Shown piece after piece: positions 1 through 14,900 of a stretch of DNA of 64,000 nucleotides. Location: assembly GCF_032854445.1 (NCBI RefSeq), contig NC_088304.1:21835704-21899703 (forward strand), read 5' to 3'. A model generated the notes under the pieces. It had not been told where the DNA came from and did no database searches. It saw nothing but the letters and a program-made list of their open reading frames with translations. The stretch is from Liolophura sinensis. Its lineage: Eukaryota > Mollusca > Polyplacophora > Chitonida > Chitonidae. Every line of letters starts with the position of its first letter. Position 1 is the stretch's first letter. Position numbers and translations under genes: made by a program.

Positions 1-100
1 TTTTACGGGTGGAACAAACTGGAGTGCCTGGGGTACGCCATGCATCGGCCTCTCGGCCGGGTTATTCAAGACTGCTTGGAAACTTAATACCAGATTTAAC

Positions 101-294
101 TTTATTTATTTATTTATTTGGTTGCTATTTTACGCCGTACTCAAGAATATTTCACTTGTACGACGGCGGCCAGCATTATGGCGGGAGGAAACCGGACAGA
201 GCCCGGGGAAAACCCATGACCATCCGCAGGTTGGTGAGAGACCTTCTCACGTACTGCCGGAGTGGAAGCCAGCCTGAGCTGGTCTTGAACTCAG
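101..294 (-). mobile_element. SINE family A copy
   Basis: Reverse-oriented copy: the (TTTA)n tail comes first, then GGTGTTTTACGCCGTACTC-like body, GGCCAGCATTATGG, CATCCGCAGGTT and a truncated TTGAACTCA. The tRNA-like head is missing. Family A is the commonest repeat in this window. Confidence 0.85.
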
Positions 295-894
295 ATTTAG
301 CTTTAGGCCAAGTCTTCAGTTTTGTACTTAACCCAAAAATAATTGCTTAACAGTAAATTGAATATGAACTAAAATTGCTGCTGTTATATTTTGACTTCGG
401 ACAAGTGTATTGGTTGTTGAGTTTGGTTAAAATTTAAACTATAACTTTATTACCGGCATTAGCTAATACACTTGCGAAAAACTGGGCTTTGGTACACAAG
501 AGAGTACCGCTGCCTTGCAGGTCAAGGTCAAGAACACGGGAGGTCAAGAAAATCTCGTCTCATAGCGTTTAAGCGACCAGCCCATGAAAACCTTGAACCT
601 TATCACAACTGCATGCGTTCATCACATCCGTACTGGCAGTCTTTCAAATTTTTACACATTTTAAAACAGCGTTTATGAGGTGACCAAGGTATAAACTTTA
701 GGGACCAAATTCTAGGGGAATTTGTTAAGCTGGGGTTTCTGTAAGGTGGAGGAATAACGAAAGAAAAAATCTGCCCTTCCGCCAGTTTGAAATTGCAGTT
801 ACCGCTTCACACGACGTCGAACAAACACTTTTGGGGTAACGTTAGTCCTATCGAGTACATGTCCTGCAAGATATGGGCTTCTACAGCCACTGGG

Positions 895-1031
895 GTCTGC
901 CAGCAACCTGCGGACGGTCGTGGGTTCCCCCAGGCTCTGCCCGGTTACCTTCCACCATAATGCTGGCCACCGTCGTATAAGTGAAATATTCTTACGGCGT
1001 AAAACACCAATCAAATAAATAAATAAATAAA
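895..1031 (+). mobile_element. 5'-truncated SINE family A copy with target-site duplication
   Basis: The 3' half of the family A body (CAGCAACCTGCGGACGGTCG to CCAATCAAATAAATAAATA) is flanked by a 13-bp direct repeat TACAGCCACTGGG at 882-894 and 1032-1044, marking a LINE-driven insertion. Confidence 0.85.
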
Positions 1032-1044
1032 TACAGCCACTGGG

Positions 1045-4000
1045 TAGCACGTGCAGTTACCAGTTCATTTTAGCTTCACACATGGGCGGAACAAAGAAAC
1101 ACTTCGAATCATATTATGGATCGTGTTCTGCTTCTGGACTGGCGCCAAGTGTGGACTTTGTATGCCCAAAAGGGACAGTTTTTCAAATACCTGAGCGCAT
1201 ATTTGTCGTGCAAATACGTATCTTACTGATGATCCGGAACGTCCATTATAGTTGACGTCTACATGGTATAATACGACTGTCTTGTCAAGCAATCCAATTT
1301 GGCGCCCCATGCGATGGAATGGAACACTCCACTGTGCCACTTAATACATATAGATCAGGTTGTGTCTATCAGGCACGCTCTTTGGAGTCCTCTGTGCCAG
1401 CTAAAATGTCTCACACGACTTTCTTGTATTAAATAATACTCGATCACTCCGGAAACCTGAGGAAATTTTGTACTGACCATAGTACCATTTGTTTTTTATT
1501 TGTTTATTATAATGAAAATTTAAGCCGTCTTCACTTCGAATACATCAATCGGTCTTAATTTGGAGACATCCTTAAAAGTGAAGCAGATCTACAGTGAACG
1601 TGATCATTCCATCCTTCATGCAAGAATTCAAATACTAAGTACAAAATAGTATATGGTGCAGTTCCTTTCTTAAGAAGTCCGCAGGCAATCAGCAGCTCCA
1701 AAAACGTTTTACCATGGTTATAATCTTTCCGTTGATTAAGAAGCCAGAGACTAAAGGATCGGAGATTATCATTTATTATAGCTTAATCATGTGACAATAA
1801 AGCGGTAATGAAGTCACAAAACAGCTGGCAATTGTTGCAGAATATCAAGACAGGGCACTGCCTCGACACATAAGAGAATATTATGACTTAAGTCACATGT
1901 TTAACCAGTCAGCAACACAAGCTAAACACGGGTATTCATATTACCACTGAAAACCACATGACACTGCATGACGACGTTTGCCACCAATCTCAAGTTAGGC
2001 TTAAGGTTTACTTTGGAACAATTTTGGTGGATGGGCAGAATGTCGAAATCTCTGCGTGGCGTGTTGTCCATCAAGCGTAAACCCTCGCTGTCTCCTTCTG
2101 TCGAAAAAGTAAACGTGCTAGAAGGAGATCCAAAGAGTAAGTGACCAAAGAAAATGAACTCGTTGGAATATCGTCTTAAAAACAAATACAGGGCAGTGGA
2201 AAATACTGCAAAGAGAAAAATCCTCAGAAATCTTAACTAAAATCAGATCAGAAACTCTTTGCTAAAACTGAGCTAGCCTTTCAGTGTACGCGAAGTGTGT
2301 GTCAAGCATTTTAACCAGCAATTTGAAGTCTTTCACCATTGTATTAACCCTAAGGCCATAGAAAGATGTGAATTTTCATGGGTTGCTAGCTACCCTAGTG
2401 TATGCTCATGGCTTACTGTACAACTGCTGCCCTATGGGCGGTGGTTAGATCGTTGTTAGCGTGCAAGATTTCATATGATATGCTTTTAATACGACTGAAA
2501 CTGCAGTATTTGCTACCGAGACGAAACTGGCAAATATACAAAAAATGTTAGAGGAACGAAATGATACGTCCAGGATTTTTCCATACAGTGTTACACTAAA
2601 TAGTGATACCCATCCCGTGAAATCAAGTAGTAAGGATTAAATCTAAAGTACCGGTACAAAAATTGACTACAATCCTTTGGTTACTCATGTGATCTATATG
2701 ACAGATTATAAACAAAGATAAAATTGTAACTGACTAACCAATATCTATACTATATTCACAGAAGTCAGGGTTCCATAACTTTAAAAAGAACAAAAGGAAA
2801 AAAAGTACATACACAGCACTTTTGTCTGAACAAGTTCAAAACATGTCACGTAATGATGACAAAAATATGTAAATTGCAAGACAAAGGTAATTTCTAGGTG
2901 TAATTTATCAATATTAAACCTGTAATACCTACAATCTAAAATACCTAGCCTGGTAATAAATTAAGTGACCATTTTTCTCAACACAATCATTTGGGAATCC
3001 TATGTACAAAACGATGTGTCTATAAAACGAATCACGACATAGCGTGGCTGCAGTGTACCTGGCTACCCGTCCGTGTACAGCGAGATTATGAGGGATACAA
3101 AGGGGATACATAGTGCAGTCAACTCCAGGGACCCGCTCACCTGTCAGTGCTCAGGAAGGAGGGGAAGGGGGATTCAATACAGCTAAAGAGCTGGTCATCA
3201 CTAGCTTGTACCGCCCTTTCCACATTAGGGTAGAAGACTATAAAACTTGTGAACAAGATTTTTGATTAACTCGGGAATCTTTCCTGGAATGAGATGAAAT
3301 TTGGGGAATCGTTTGACGTAACGTCAACTCCACAACTGCATCACAATAAGAAATTGCACAACGTAGCTCTTTACATTCAGTTCCTCCTCTCAAAATTTTG
3401 AAAATTTTATTTCTTGTTACATTTTACTTTAGCTTATGCTGTTCACTCTTGTTCTCTTATTTCTGCAGCTCCCCCCCCCCCCACCCCATTTCACCTGGCA
3501 AAGAATGTCCAATAAAAACCTGGCTATAACTACTTCCTATTCCAAAGTCTAAGTTTGTACACACTTCTAATTTTTGTGTTTACAGAAGAATGAATTGTAA
3601 ATGCCCCAAGTTTTCTCAAAGGAATGCAAGCCAAGAAATTAGACCCAAGTTGTGGATTCTTGTACATATTTTGCAATAATCATAAAATTTAACAACAAGA
3701 TAGTGTCAAGCTTTAGCTTTGTCCGGCCAAAATATAGGGGGATTGAAGATTTTGCAAACCAATAACAATATGGGCTTCGTTTGACGAAGCGCTCAATGCT
3801 CCACGTTTGCTCTACCATAGAAACCAGTGCTGTTGGCATTAGGCTGTCAGAGTTCTGATGTCAACACTTTCGTGGTGCTTCGTCAAATTTGCTCCAACTA
3901 CATTGATCATATTCACACTCACTCCTACTTGAGCCACAGCACCTCTCAAAAAATTTATATCTGATTAACAAAAATAAATAGCATTTTCTTCAGATCTCAG

Positions 4001-5230
4001 AAGCATACAAAACACCTCTTGGTAAACACAAACCACCACTGCCCTGTTCCATGCAGCAATCCTCTGAACTACTTGAAATCTAAACATCTGACGAAAATAC
4101 CACAAGAGAGATTATTCTGTACTGAACTGATGGCATCAGGATATACCTTCTGAAAACCCTAACAGAAATTTTGCTCCAGTTTTGGCCCCTGTTTATCAAT
4201 GCTTTGTTTTTTGAGGACTTTCTTCCATATGCAAATTAAGCACCAATCTTAATTATGATGTTTAAAAGTTGTTACTTGTTTACAACTTCTGAAAATTTGG
4301 TCTGCTTTCTTCTGGTTTTTTTTCTTTCATCTGAATCTTGGAAAAAAAATTTTGATTTTCCAAATGTAAACGTACATGCTACAGCTTCCAAACAATTCTC
4401 TAAACCAACAGATCACTAGAATGCATTGACTGATTAGTTATTGTCATTCAAATTCATGAGACTATATCAGGCTTAAAGTGAATGGTGCAGCACTTCATCA
4501 TGGAGCCAAAAACAACAATTAATACACAAAAATAAATCTGTGACATTGAACTGTAAATGTCTGGAATCACACTTTTAATATCCAATCTACCAAACCGTAT
4601 GTAGCTCTAGTCTGTCAACAGAACTTTGTCTTGCCTTTTGGAACAGGCAAAGCTACACAAATCTGTCATACTTCTAATATCTAGAGACATCATGGGATCT
4701 TCCCACCACAGGATTAGTGGAGAATCCAGTATATCCAAGTATCAGTATGTAGATAAGAGCGGAGGTGCGAGAGCAGAAATGAATTCAACATACCCAAGGT
4801 AGCAACACATTCAGAGTTCAACATTCAAACACTACAGAATACAGAACTATGTACAACTATGCAAAGCCTACCTTAACTTCTCTGCAGACAGCACACAATT
4901 ACCAACCTAGAGTTGAATTACAACACTCATAAATATATATATATATGTAGGTATGTATATAGATATATTTTTATATATATCACACTGAAGAACAAGCACG
5001 TAAGCGTCTTTTTTAAGGCCCCCTCTACTGTACAATCCAAAAGCTCATTTCTCCTACCACGTTCACAAAAAACTACATGTAGCTAGTTTATTAAGACAGG
5101 ATGTACTGTTACAACCATGTGCTACATGTATATAATAGTGCAGGCCACATCACACTAATTCCATACCTAGACACTGGCAGCAATGTACAGTTGCAACGTT
5201 TACTACTCTGGAATTAATTCCCATTTAATA
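1045..5230. other. Non-coding stretch downstream of LIS1
   Basis: AT-rich sequence with no supportable exon. The upper part (towards 5.9 kb) is probably LIS1 3' UTR; candidate AATAAA signals on the minus strand lie at 5087-5092 and 5231-5236. A C tract sits at about 3,472-3,486 and an AT microsatellite at 4,931-4,981. The 87-codon open frame at 1922-2185 (minus) has no recognisable content. Confidence 0.5.
4931..4981. repeat. AT-rich microsatellite
   Basis: Alternating TA with GTATGT interruptions over about 50 bases, probably within or near the LIS1 3' UTR. Confidence 0.7.
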
Positions 5231-5959
5231 TTTATTATTAATAAGTACTGACTAACACTGGACCAAATATGATGTTCTACAATATAACGTTATACTACAT
5301 AACTTGTTCACGGGTCTGTACAACGTCTGGGTTTGGGATCTTGTGAGGGCTGTGAGCTACAGTTTCCTCTTGTACTTTGTCCTAGACTATGATGTCGTCG
5401 TCGTATCCATTCCACAGGTGCCCCTTGGATGCAAGCCTTGTATATGCTAGGACATCTGTTTTGTACACTTTGCACGAGGCTAAATTTACCATCCACATCT
5501 TCATCTACTCGTCCAGGCCACAAGTACTACTCGTCCAGACCACAAGGCCCAAACAGGTTGTATCCAGTGTCCAAATATCTGAGTGCTCTGTTCTCTATTA
5601 TATCGAGTAATACAACAAGGGGAAATCACTGGAGTGCTCACCACACAAGTCAGAAAATGCTGGAAGATAGGGCAGAAATGACCTGGGAATGACGAACCCC
5701 ACGATCAAGTACACGACTACACAACGTACAGTACACTGAAGCAATAATTTAAAGTCATACATGCGAAACACAATGAGTGAACTTCAGGGCAAAAGTTTTG
5801 ATCTACAATGTATCACAATGACTTGGAGGTGCACTGTAAGCAAAAATCGTGCTCAGAGTTGAGCCACGGTTAAAGCCAGTCGGCAAGTTACTGCCCCTTA
5901 CTAACGTTCTTCTATCACCATAGCAGTGACATTCAATCACCAAGGCAGTGACACCGCCC

Positions 5960-8900
5960 CTAACGACACTCCCACACCTTGACTGACTGCTCCACACTAC
6001 CGGAAATTACGAAAGGTTTCGTCTTATGCATGTCTGCAAAAAAAAAAAACAAAAAAAAAAACACACATCATAACTCGGTTCAACTTTTAGATTTTTGGAT
6101 GAAATAAAAAAAATTAACAAAAACAATTAAACATGGACAACTAAAATGTGAATTTCACGAAGATCTTTGCAGTTAACACAGGTAAACAATCATTCATTGG
6201 CAGCTAACAAATAACAAGAAAGACATCAAGAAAACCCCATCAAAGCATCATCCTGGATTCAAATGAGTTTAGACATTTGTTGCCAATTGTGAGATTGAAT
6301 TCTGACTGTTGGTTGAATGAATAATATAAGCGGGAAATTTTTTTCCCCACTTATATTATGGCAGTCAGGAAATGGAAAATTTTTATGTTCTCAAATTTAA
6401 GGGTTTATTGAAAGTTCGCAGGAATTACTTACCTAGCGACGTTACGAAATGCGCATGTGCTTCTAAAGTCTTATGGTTTCTCCTATTGGCTATGTCCCAC
6501 ACACGAAGTGTCTTGTCATCTGATGCGCTCAGGACAAATTTGCCTCCAGGGTGGAAGAGTAGCCCTCGCACCCAGTTGTCATGACCCACCTGTCACAAAG
6601 AAGTGATAACATGACAAGAGATAACATGCAAAGACTTAATGATACATGCCAGTTGATCGTACCAACATGGATATTAAGGCTCTAGCTGTAAATCAAACTC
6701 TTCTTCTCCACGTTGACCCTTGATAGGAATGAAAACTGAACACACTGGATTTAGAATCACTGAATGGCTGATCAAGAAGGGAAATGGTCTTGTGCTTAAA
6801 GGGATACAGAATAGTTTCTTATTGGCTGATACGAGAGATAGAGCTGAATTTTAGGTATGGCAGATTCATTTAAGCATGACCAAAAAGCTGTAGGTTTAAC
6901 CCAGGTAACCCTATCTCCTCTGTAAAACAATCGCTGTCGATTCTGTATCCCTTTAAATAATGATTGGTAAGGTATACCGTAAATACTACAGTCAACAAGG
7001 TAAAACAACTGGAACAGCCGTACCAAGGTAAAGAGACAGAGTCCAACACTGACGTCCCACATCTTGATGGTCTTGTCACGAGATCCAGAGATCAGGAAGG
7101 GGCCTGAGCGAGCCCCCTTCTTCTGTAAACACAACCAGGAAACAAAGATTAAAATACAGGTATAGGGCTCTGATCATGCCAAAATGTACTCCAGAGACAA
7201 TGTCCATCCAGGTATAATGTAAAACAGTGCATTATTGTGGTACATCACACTATCCCAAAACCATTCAACTAAAATGATGGTCATCCATTGATCATATTCA
7301 AAACTCACTGGCCAAAGGCATGCGGTGTGAAAAGAAAACTTATTAGACCGCGTGGCCAGGATGAGTGGGCATATTATAAAGGACACCATATGGGTTGCAC
7401 AAGACAACATCAAAACAGGCTCCGTATATCAAAGTGATGTACACCATTTATGTGCATTTATGCATATTTAGAGACATAGGCCTTGTGGCTGGCATTTCAG
7501 ACTATTTCTAACTTTGAATCAGTCATATATTGCAGAACAAGACTATGGCAAATTACCCGAAAATTTACAAGGTGTATTTGTAGTGGCAAATAATTATCTT
7601 TACATCTGATGTGAAAACTTACATTTTTCAAGTACGATACTCTAACTTCCAAGCAACTCAAAACACCGTTTTAAGATCAAGAGAACTCTAAGACTCCAGC
7701 AAAATGTGTAATAAAAAGGTCATTTTAACCTACCTATGACATCTGACCTATGCCAAGAAAGAATTGAAGTTCTGAGAGAACTTTGACCCATAGGACTTAC
7801 GTCATTGCCAGCGCCGTCATTGATGGCCTGGTGGGCAGCCTCAGGTGCCCAGGCTATACACTCCACCACGTGCTCATGTTCTCTTAATTCTCCTTTACAC
7901 TCCTTAGTGGCCACCACCCACACCCTCACCGTCTGGACACACAGAACATGGATTAAAGGAGAAGAAAACTTAAATTACAAACAAATACCATTGAAAAGAG
8001 TAGGCATGTACTCGAAGGTGCACGTCATAAAAAAATTCTAATATGTACTTCAAGATGACAAATTATAAATAAAGTCAGCGCCAACATCTGCTGTGGGCCA
8101 CTCCATTTTGCCTAAGAACTAATCTTGAAGTCTTCTGTGTTAGGAGCAGAATTTCCCTTGGAAACCACCGAAGTGCAGTTTGTACATTTCCAGTAGAACT
8201 CTTCTTATCAGAAGGTAGCGAACAGTACAGTACGTTTTCCATTTGGCATCGGGAAACCGGAATGTTGGATGTATATTCCGAGTTTACACGAACAAGCTGG
8301 CAGTTTTAACGACTCTCACTGGCTGAGAGGCAACACACCCCTAGCATAAATTACTGGGTTTTAAAGACGGAGGACGAGATGCAGTCAGCGATTTATGCCA
8401 GCTTTGCCGTTTTCAGGCTTTACATGTATGGCGAGGAAAAATCGCAAAATTATGCAGCAAGCACCACCCGATAGAAAAAAAATGTGCCCTTTTCAGCCCA
8501 TAGTGTCATGTTTTTAAGTTTTCTTCTCCTTTAAGTAACACAGGGATATAGCTGATATGTACATTTATCAGCAGACATTTCACAGTACAAGCCAAACTGT
8601 TCCAGCTCCTTACAGAAAGAGTAAACCCATATAAACACTGGCATTTTGGTGATGAATATGTACTTTGTCATATCCAGTGCCTGATTTATCCATTTTGGGT
8701 TTTTTAGTTAAATGTCCCACTGGAAAATTTTCACCTCTTTGGTGGTGGCCAATTTTTTGGGTGGAGGAAAACCATTTGTAACTTTAGGGTGTGCACTTTT
8801 AAGGGCTTGAAATAAACACTGCCAGTGTAGCTTTAGGGTCTGCCCTTCCGAGGACTTGAAATAAACACTGCCAGCATAACTTTAGGGTCTGCCCTTCTGA

Positions 8901-11900
8901 GGGCTTTAAGTTAACATTGCCAGTGTAATTTTAGGGTCTGCCCTTGTCCGAGTTTGAGATTAACACTGCCAGTGTAACTTTGGTCTGGCCAGTAGAGTTA
9001 AACAAGCACAGGTTCAACCTGTGATTGATAAACATTTGATTCAACTATCAGTGACCATACCTACATTTATAAACAATTTATTATCTAAAAATATCACTTC
9101 TACTAGATGCTGAACTTTTAGATGAAAATGTAGTACAATTTGATCATGTTTTCCTGAATTCAACTGGAGGGCCAACTTAGAACAAGGAGAATGAGAAGAT
9201 CTAAAAAGACACTGAGCAAAGAAAATCTTATCCATCATAAAATGATTACGTTTGGTTCTGTAAGTCAAAGGCACCTCAAAGATCTTCATTTCCCTTAATA
9301 TCAGCTGAAAATTCCCATTCCTCAACACAGGTACTACTGGCAAGTGCCATTTCGTGGCTAATTTATTTATTTATTTAACTGATTGTTCTTGAACATCATT
9401 CTCAAGAATTTTTCACTTATACGATGGTTGTCAATTTCATGGGTTGAAGAAACCAGAGCGCCTTGAGTAAACAATCAGCCTTTGACAAGTTACTGACCAA
9501 TCTTCCTACCACGTTTTTTGTGGCTGGAAGACTTGGTCTCCTTTCTCACGTGGGAAGGTCTGCCACTAACCTGTGGATGCTGGCCACCTTATATAAGTGA
9601 AATATTTTTGAGCACAGCGTACAACCCCAATCAAATACATTTTGGGGTCAATTTCAAACCCTTGACTTGTGTTGTATCATGTTTATGTTTACTTTTTTTA
9701 TTTATCTGATTGGTGTTTTACCCTGTACTCAAGAATATTTCACTCATAACGGTCAGGATTATGGTAAGAGGAAACCAGGAGAAAAACCCACGCATACCCG
9801 CAGGTTGTTGACAGACCTTCACACGTACAGCAGGAGAGCAGCTGGACTTGAACTCATGGCGACCGCATTGGTGAGAGGGTCAATGCTCCAGACTGGCCTG
9901 CTTACCCCGTCGGCCACACAGGGCCCCCATCATGTTTAAGTGACAGGTTCACCACTCACCTGGTCATTAGAGCAGCTGGCCAGAAGAGATCCATCGTGGT
10001 ACACTCTCGCCATACGTACCCACTCTCTGTGACCTGTGAATGTCTTCACACAGTACCTGTCATCAAACACACAAACATTTCAACATCTTCACCAAAAAAT
10101 CTCAAACAGCTGTTCATTTTCTATTTCCTTACCACAAAAGTACTCATGGTTTTCACTCAAATTTAACTACATTTACATGCATTCTACATAAACCTAAATT
10201 ATTATTATTATTTTTTTTTTTTTAAATAGTAAAAGCACATTAACACCATTCACAACACTGCTTTTTGCTGTTTTTTAAAAGTTGTATCAAGGAATGAACT
10301 GGATCCACACCTACATGCACTTGTTTCAAATCAAAGAAATACACACTTATATTAAGGGAAAATCAAAGACTGGTTGACAATCCCCTGGTGGAAGTATGCA
10401 GCCTGCAATGCCATTGGCTAACAAAAGAATAGGCTTTTGAAGACTTTCCTATGTACAGTCAAGAAAAGCAGATTACAACGGTTATAGCACAGTATCAACC
10501 TAGCTGCAAGAAGATGCTTGGTTTGGAAACTATCCAAGTTCTCATCTCATAAAGTCCTGACGACAACCATATACACATATACCCTAACCTAGACATGTAG
10601 ATAAATACAGTACCCTAATTCTTCTAATTTTTGGGACATCTGTTCTGCTCTTTTTACCCAACATACAGGTAACTGAGCTGGGATATTGAGTTTCTTTTTT
10701 TTTCACATGGTTAGTCCATCTAATGAGCAACATGTTCATATCTTTACTTTTCCACAAAACTAAAATAAGATAAATGTAACTTTTTGCTTTCAGCACTATT
10801 TATATCTGTCCTTAAAAACAGAAGAAGTAAGACAGCTAACATGTTGCAATGTTTTGTCCTGTTTCACAAGAGGGGAGCTAAACATGTCAGGCGTAAGAGC
10901 TAATACAATTCTTACCCTGTGGCCACTTCCCACATCTTAATGGTCTTATCTCGGGAGGAGGACACTATGAAATCTCCACTAGGCACAAAAGTCACGCTGG
11001 ACACATTGTGATCATGGCCTGCACACAGAACACAAAACCATCCATTAAAACAAGCCATTTTACTCAATTCATAATTGTTTTTAAGACAAAAATTTGGTGA
11101 ACCATAAGAAGATGGTAATCTTAAAGGGTCCAGAAATATGGGCAAAGTGTCAGAGGAAACTACCTTTTCATTCCAGGCACCTGGTAAACCTCCTGATCTC
11201 CAGCCACTGCCAAATCACACCGCGCGCGATATAAACATACATCCTTACTGGTCAAGGGTAAGTCATTTCCTGGACAGCTCATAAGACGGCATGACCAGGG
11301 TGTGTTACTATTTTTACAACCACAGAAAAGGGATGACAGGATGATAGTTTAACTACATAATTAAAGCAAGCTCTGAACTTCTGATCCTTATAGAGGCTAT
11401 ATCAGAAATTTTAAGGCAAAAAATCCATATTTGCTAATCAAATCTTTTGTATTTACCAATAATAGCTCAAATTATTGCCTTTGAGTAAATGTCAGGCTGG
11501 TATCTGTATCATTTACAATGTAATACTTAATATATGACACATCAGGGGGAGATTACTGTGCTTACAGCAAAATCCATATTTGCTCATCCAATTTTCTGTA
11601 TTTACCAAGAATAGCTCAAATTATTGCCTTTGGGTAAATGCCAGGCTGTGTCATTTACAACGTTTAACCGATATACAATAATTCTTCAACCTTTTCAACT
11701 ACTTCTCCACCTAATATTTTTTAAAATATTCTGAAATACACTGTAACTTCTGAAACTTCCATCTTTAGTGACACAAATGAATCATTTTAGCGTTATTTTC
11801 AGCTTAAATTATTGTATGCTTAAATTCCACTGAATAAAAGTACTTTAGAGGTTGAAAATGTTGAAGACTTACAGTAGCTTGAAGAAGTAATAATGCAACC

Positions 11901-14900
11901 TGCTTATACAATGCAGGAACTTTATCCCAGTTCTGAGCGGTACTACATGCATAGTTCACAATAATGTTGTGAAAGGTAACTATTTGCGGTATACCAAAAC
12001 AGCAAAAAATTCAACTGCATTTGCGCTAAATGATTCATTGCCACTGATCTCCAGTATAGCCTCTTTAAGCTGTTTATATACTAATGATATCAAAAACAAA
12101 TGTATCTTGAGGTGCTACACGTTAATCACACACACAGGGATGAGACAGACACTGGAATGAAAAAGAGGAAACTATACATCACACTCACAATTTTGTCATT
12201 TTTAGCATTTCTGAGTTAAATTATTAACATTTTTCTGATGTATTTTTTGTGTAAATAAAGAGGAATTCCTCAAAAAAGAGCGCAAATCTAATGCCTGCAC
12301 ACAGTCCTGACAATCTCAATTTATAACATGCTTTTGGAGAATAAATATTGAAAACTCGTCATTGTTCACAAATGCGTAACACCTGAACTTGGTAGTGCCT
12401 TACCATGCATGGTTTTGATACACTCATACCCTCCAAAGTCCCACAACTTAATGGTCATATCTGCTGAGCACGAAACTGCAAAACAAAACACAATCATATA
12501 CATATGCCTCCTCAACATTGATGTAATTATGTGACTGGAGAAACACTGCACTCAGGGATGTTTTCATTCTACAAAAGGGTCAGGATTTGGGGTTAGTGTA
12601 GCCAGCCAGAGAAATGAAATAGCTGCAGACTATGATAGAATTTGATACGGTGTTCCCAACTTTATCTCAAGCGGTTTTAAGCAGATGTGAAGAGAGAAAC
12701 TGGTAAAGTAGGAAGACCTGGAGCAGTGCAGATATTTAAAATACTCCTGACTGGTGACAAATTGAAATCAAATTAGGTCCACAATGGTGAAAAAGGGCAA
12801 TTAATACTAGACATTCAAAACCTTGAACTTTGGAATATAAATAAAACTAGAATCCAGATGTCTGAAATTCCCCCCTTCCATCCCTCAACATATCCAAGAA
12901 TAAAGGAAAGAAAATGAAAATAAAAATAATAATCATTCGATATTATTAAGCTTGTAGATGTTCAGATAATATAAAACACGTGCAATGATCAAATATCTTT
13001 GCTGGATGCCTCTACCACCGATACAGGTAGACTTACCTAGGTATTTGCCAGTGTGATCAAAAGCTATGTCCTGCACAGAGTCTGTGTGTCCCTTAAGGGT
13101 TCTCTCGTAGTCCCCTGCCTCATAATCCCACACCTGTAACATAAAAACTCTGATAACTGACTGTCAAAACTCACTGCCACATTTCTCGAGTCTACAGTCT
13201 TAATTTCTTCTGTCATTTCAGAGCATTTAACAATTCACTTCTGTGCATTACCCATCCAGGATGTGCTTCACAACACACATATTATCTGTTTCTGAAAGGT
13301 CAAACTGGAATCCCTATACTACAGGAGTCCTGTCAGGGTCTGTCACTCAATCCATCATGTCTGTAACATACATGCACACATTACCTTGATAGTTGCGTCT
13401 TCACTGGCCGAGACGAGCACGCTGTACACCGGGTGAAAGATCACCCTGGTGACAGGGCTCCTGTGGCCTGTAAGGCTGTACTTCTCCGGGGGGCGGGGGA
13501 TCCACTCCTTTGGGCTCCTACGGTCACGGTTCCCAGTGCCAGAATTGGCCTCCCGCTCCACCTCTGTTAGCTTGGCCTCCAAATCCATAACCTGCGATAC
13601 ATCGGCACAGTACCAAAATAACTATCATGTCACTTAAGTATTACTTGCTACACTGTTTATAGCTTGACTTCCAATTCCATTACATGGGGCACAAGTACAA
13701 ACCAAGAAAATAATTCCCAAATGTGATGAAGGTTTACTTGCATTTTGCTTTTGCCCCCAACATGTTCTGGCTTATAAAAACGAAGTTCACATGCGACTTA
13801 TTAGTTAAATTTGAACAAAAAGAATTTATGGAGGTGGATTAAAAGGACAATATTTACATCAAAACTTCACCCAAGCCTCCTTGTTGCAGGACGGATTTCC
13901 ACCGCTCTTTTATTTAGTGCTGCTTCACTGAGACGACTACCGAAGGCAAGTAAGCAGCCCCGCCCGAGCCATTACGGGTCAACCAGTCGTTACACTATCC
14001 CCTTCACGCTGAACGCCAAGCGAGGAAGTTACAACTTCCTCTTTTAAAGTCTTAGGTGTGACTCGATCAAGGATTGATCCTGGATCTACCGGTCCCGAAG
14101 CTGATGCTCTACCAACTGTTCTATCCGGGCCGGTACCATGCACGTAGATGTAAATAATGCACCATACTGACACAAATACATGTACATGTAAATAATGCAC
14201 CATACTGACACAAATACATGTAAATAATGCACTATGCTGACACAAATACATGTAGATGTAAATAATGCACTATGCTGACACAAATACATGTAGATGTAAA
14301 TAATGCACTACACTGACACAAATACATGTACACGTAACTACTGCACTATGCTGACACAAATACATAGATGAGGAGGAGGTGTCATTAAACTCAAGTGTAG
14401 AAGATCCATTCTTCACATTTTTCAGCAGTTCCAAAATATGTATATATAAATATGAATGTTCTAGTTCTCAAACTAAGTTTGTTTTTTTTGTATCTTCTTT
14501 AAAAATTTAATAAAAAAAAATGACCTGCCTTTTTCTGCAAGCGAATGACAGAGGTCCATTTTTTTTCTAGCAGTCCTCCATATTTCTTGTCTATGTCACC
14601 AGGCTGTAACAGATGTTAACGAAATAAAACATCAGACGGCATGATATTGACATCTAAGAAAGTTAATTATATCAACATTTCCTGGAAAGACCTTAAAGGC
14701 AGTTACTTCAACCTATAAATCAAATGAAGGCTATTTCAATACATTTAAATGTTACCATTACATTTCATTCCAAATATTACGGCAAATGACCTAATGCAAG
14801 TTTCTTTGACAGGCAGGATGATATCTTACTGGAAAAATGAAAGACTCTGCATGAAAAGTAATATTCTGCAAGATTTACTTGCCTGTAAGATGCACTATTT

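Noticed and set aside
6796-7134. 112-codon minus-strand open frame
   Set aside because: Only its first part (7122-7024) is LIS1 exon 10; the rest reads through intron and a MITE.
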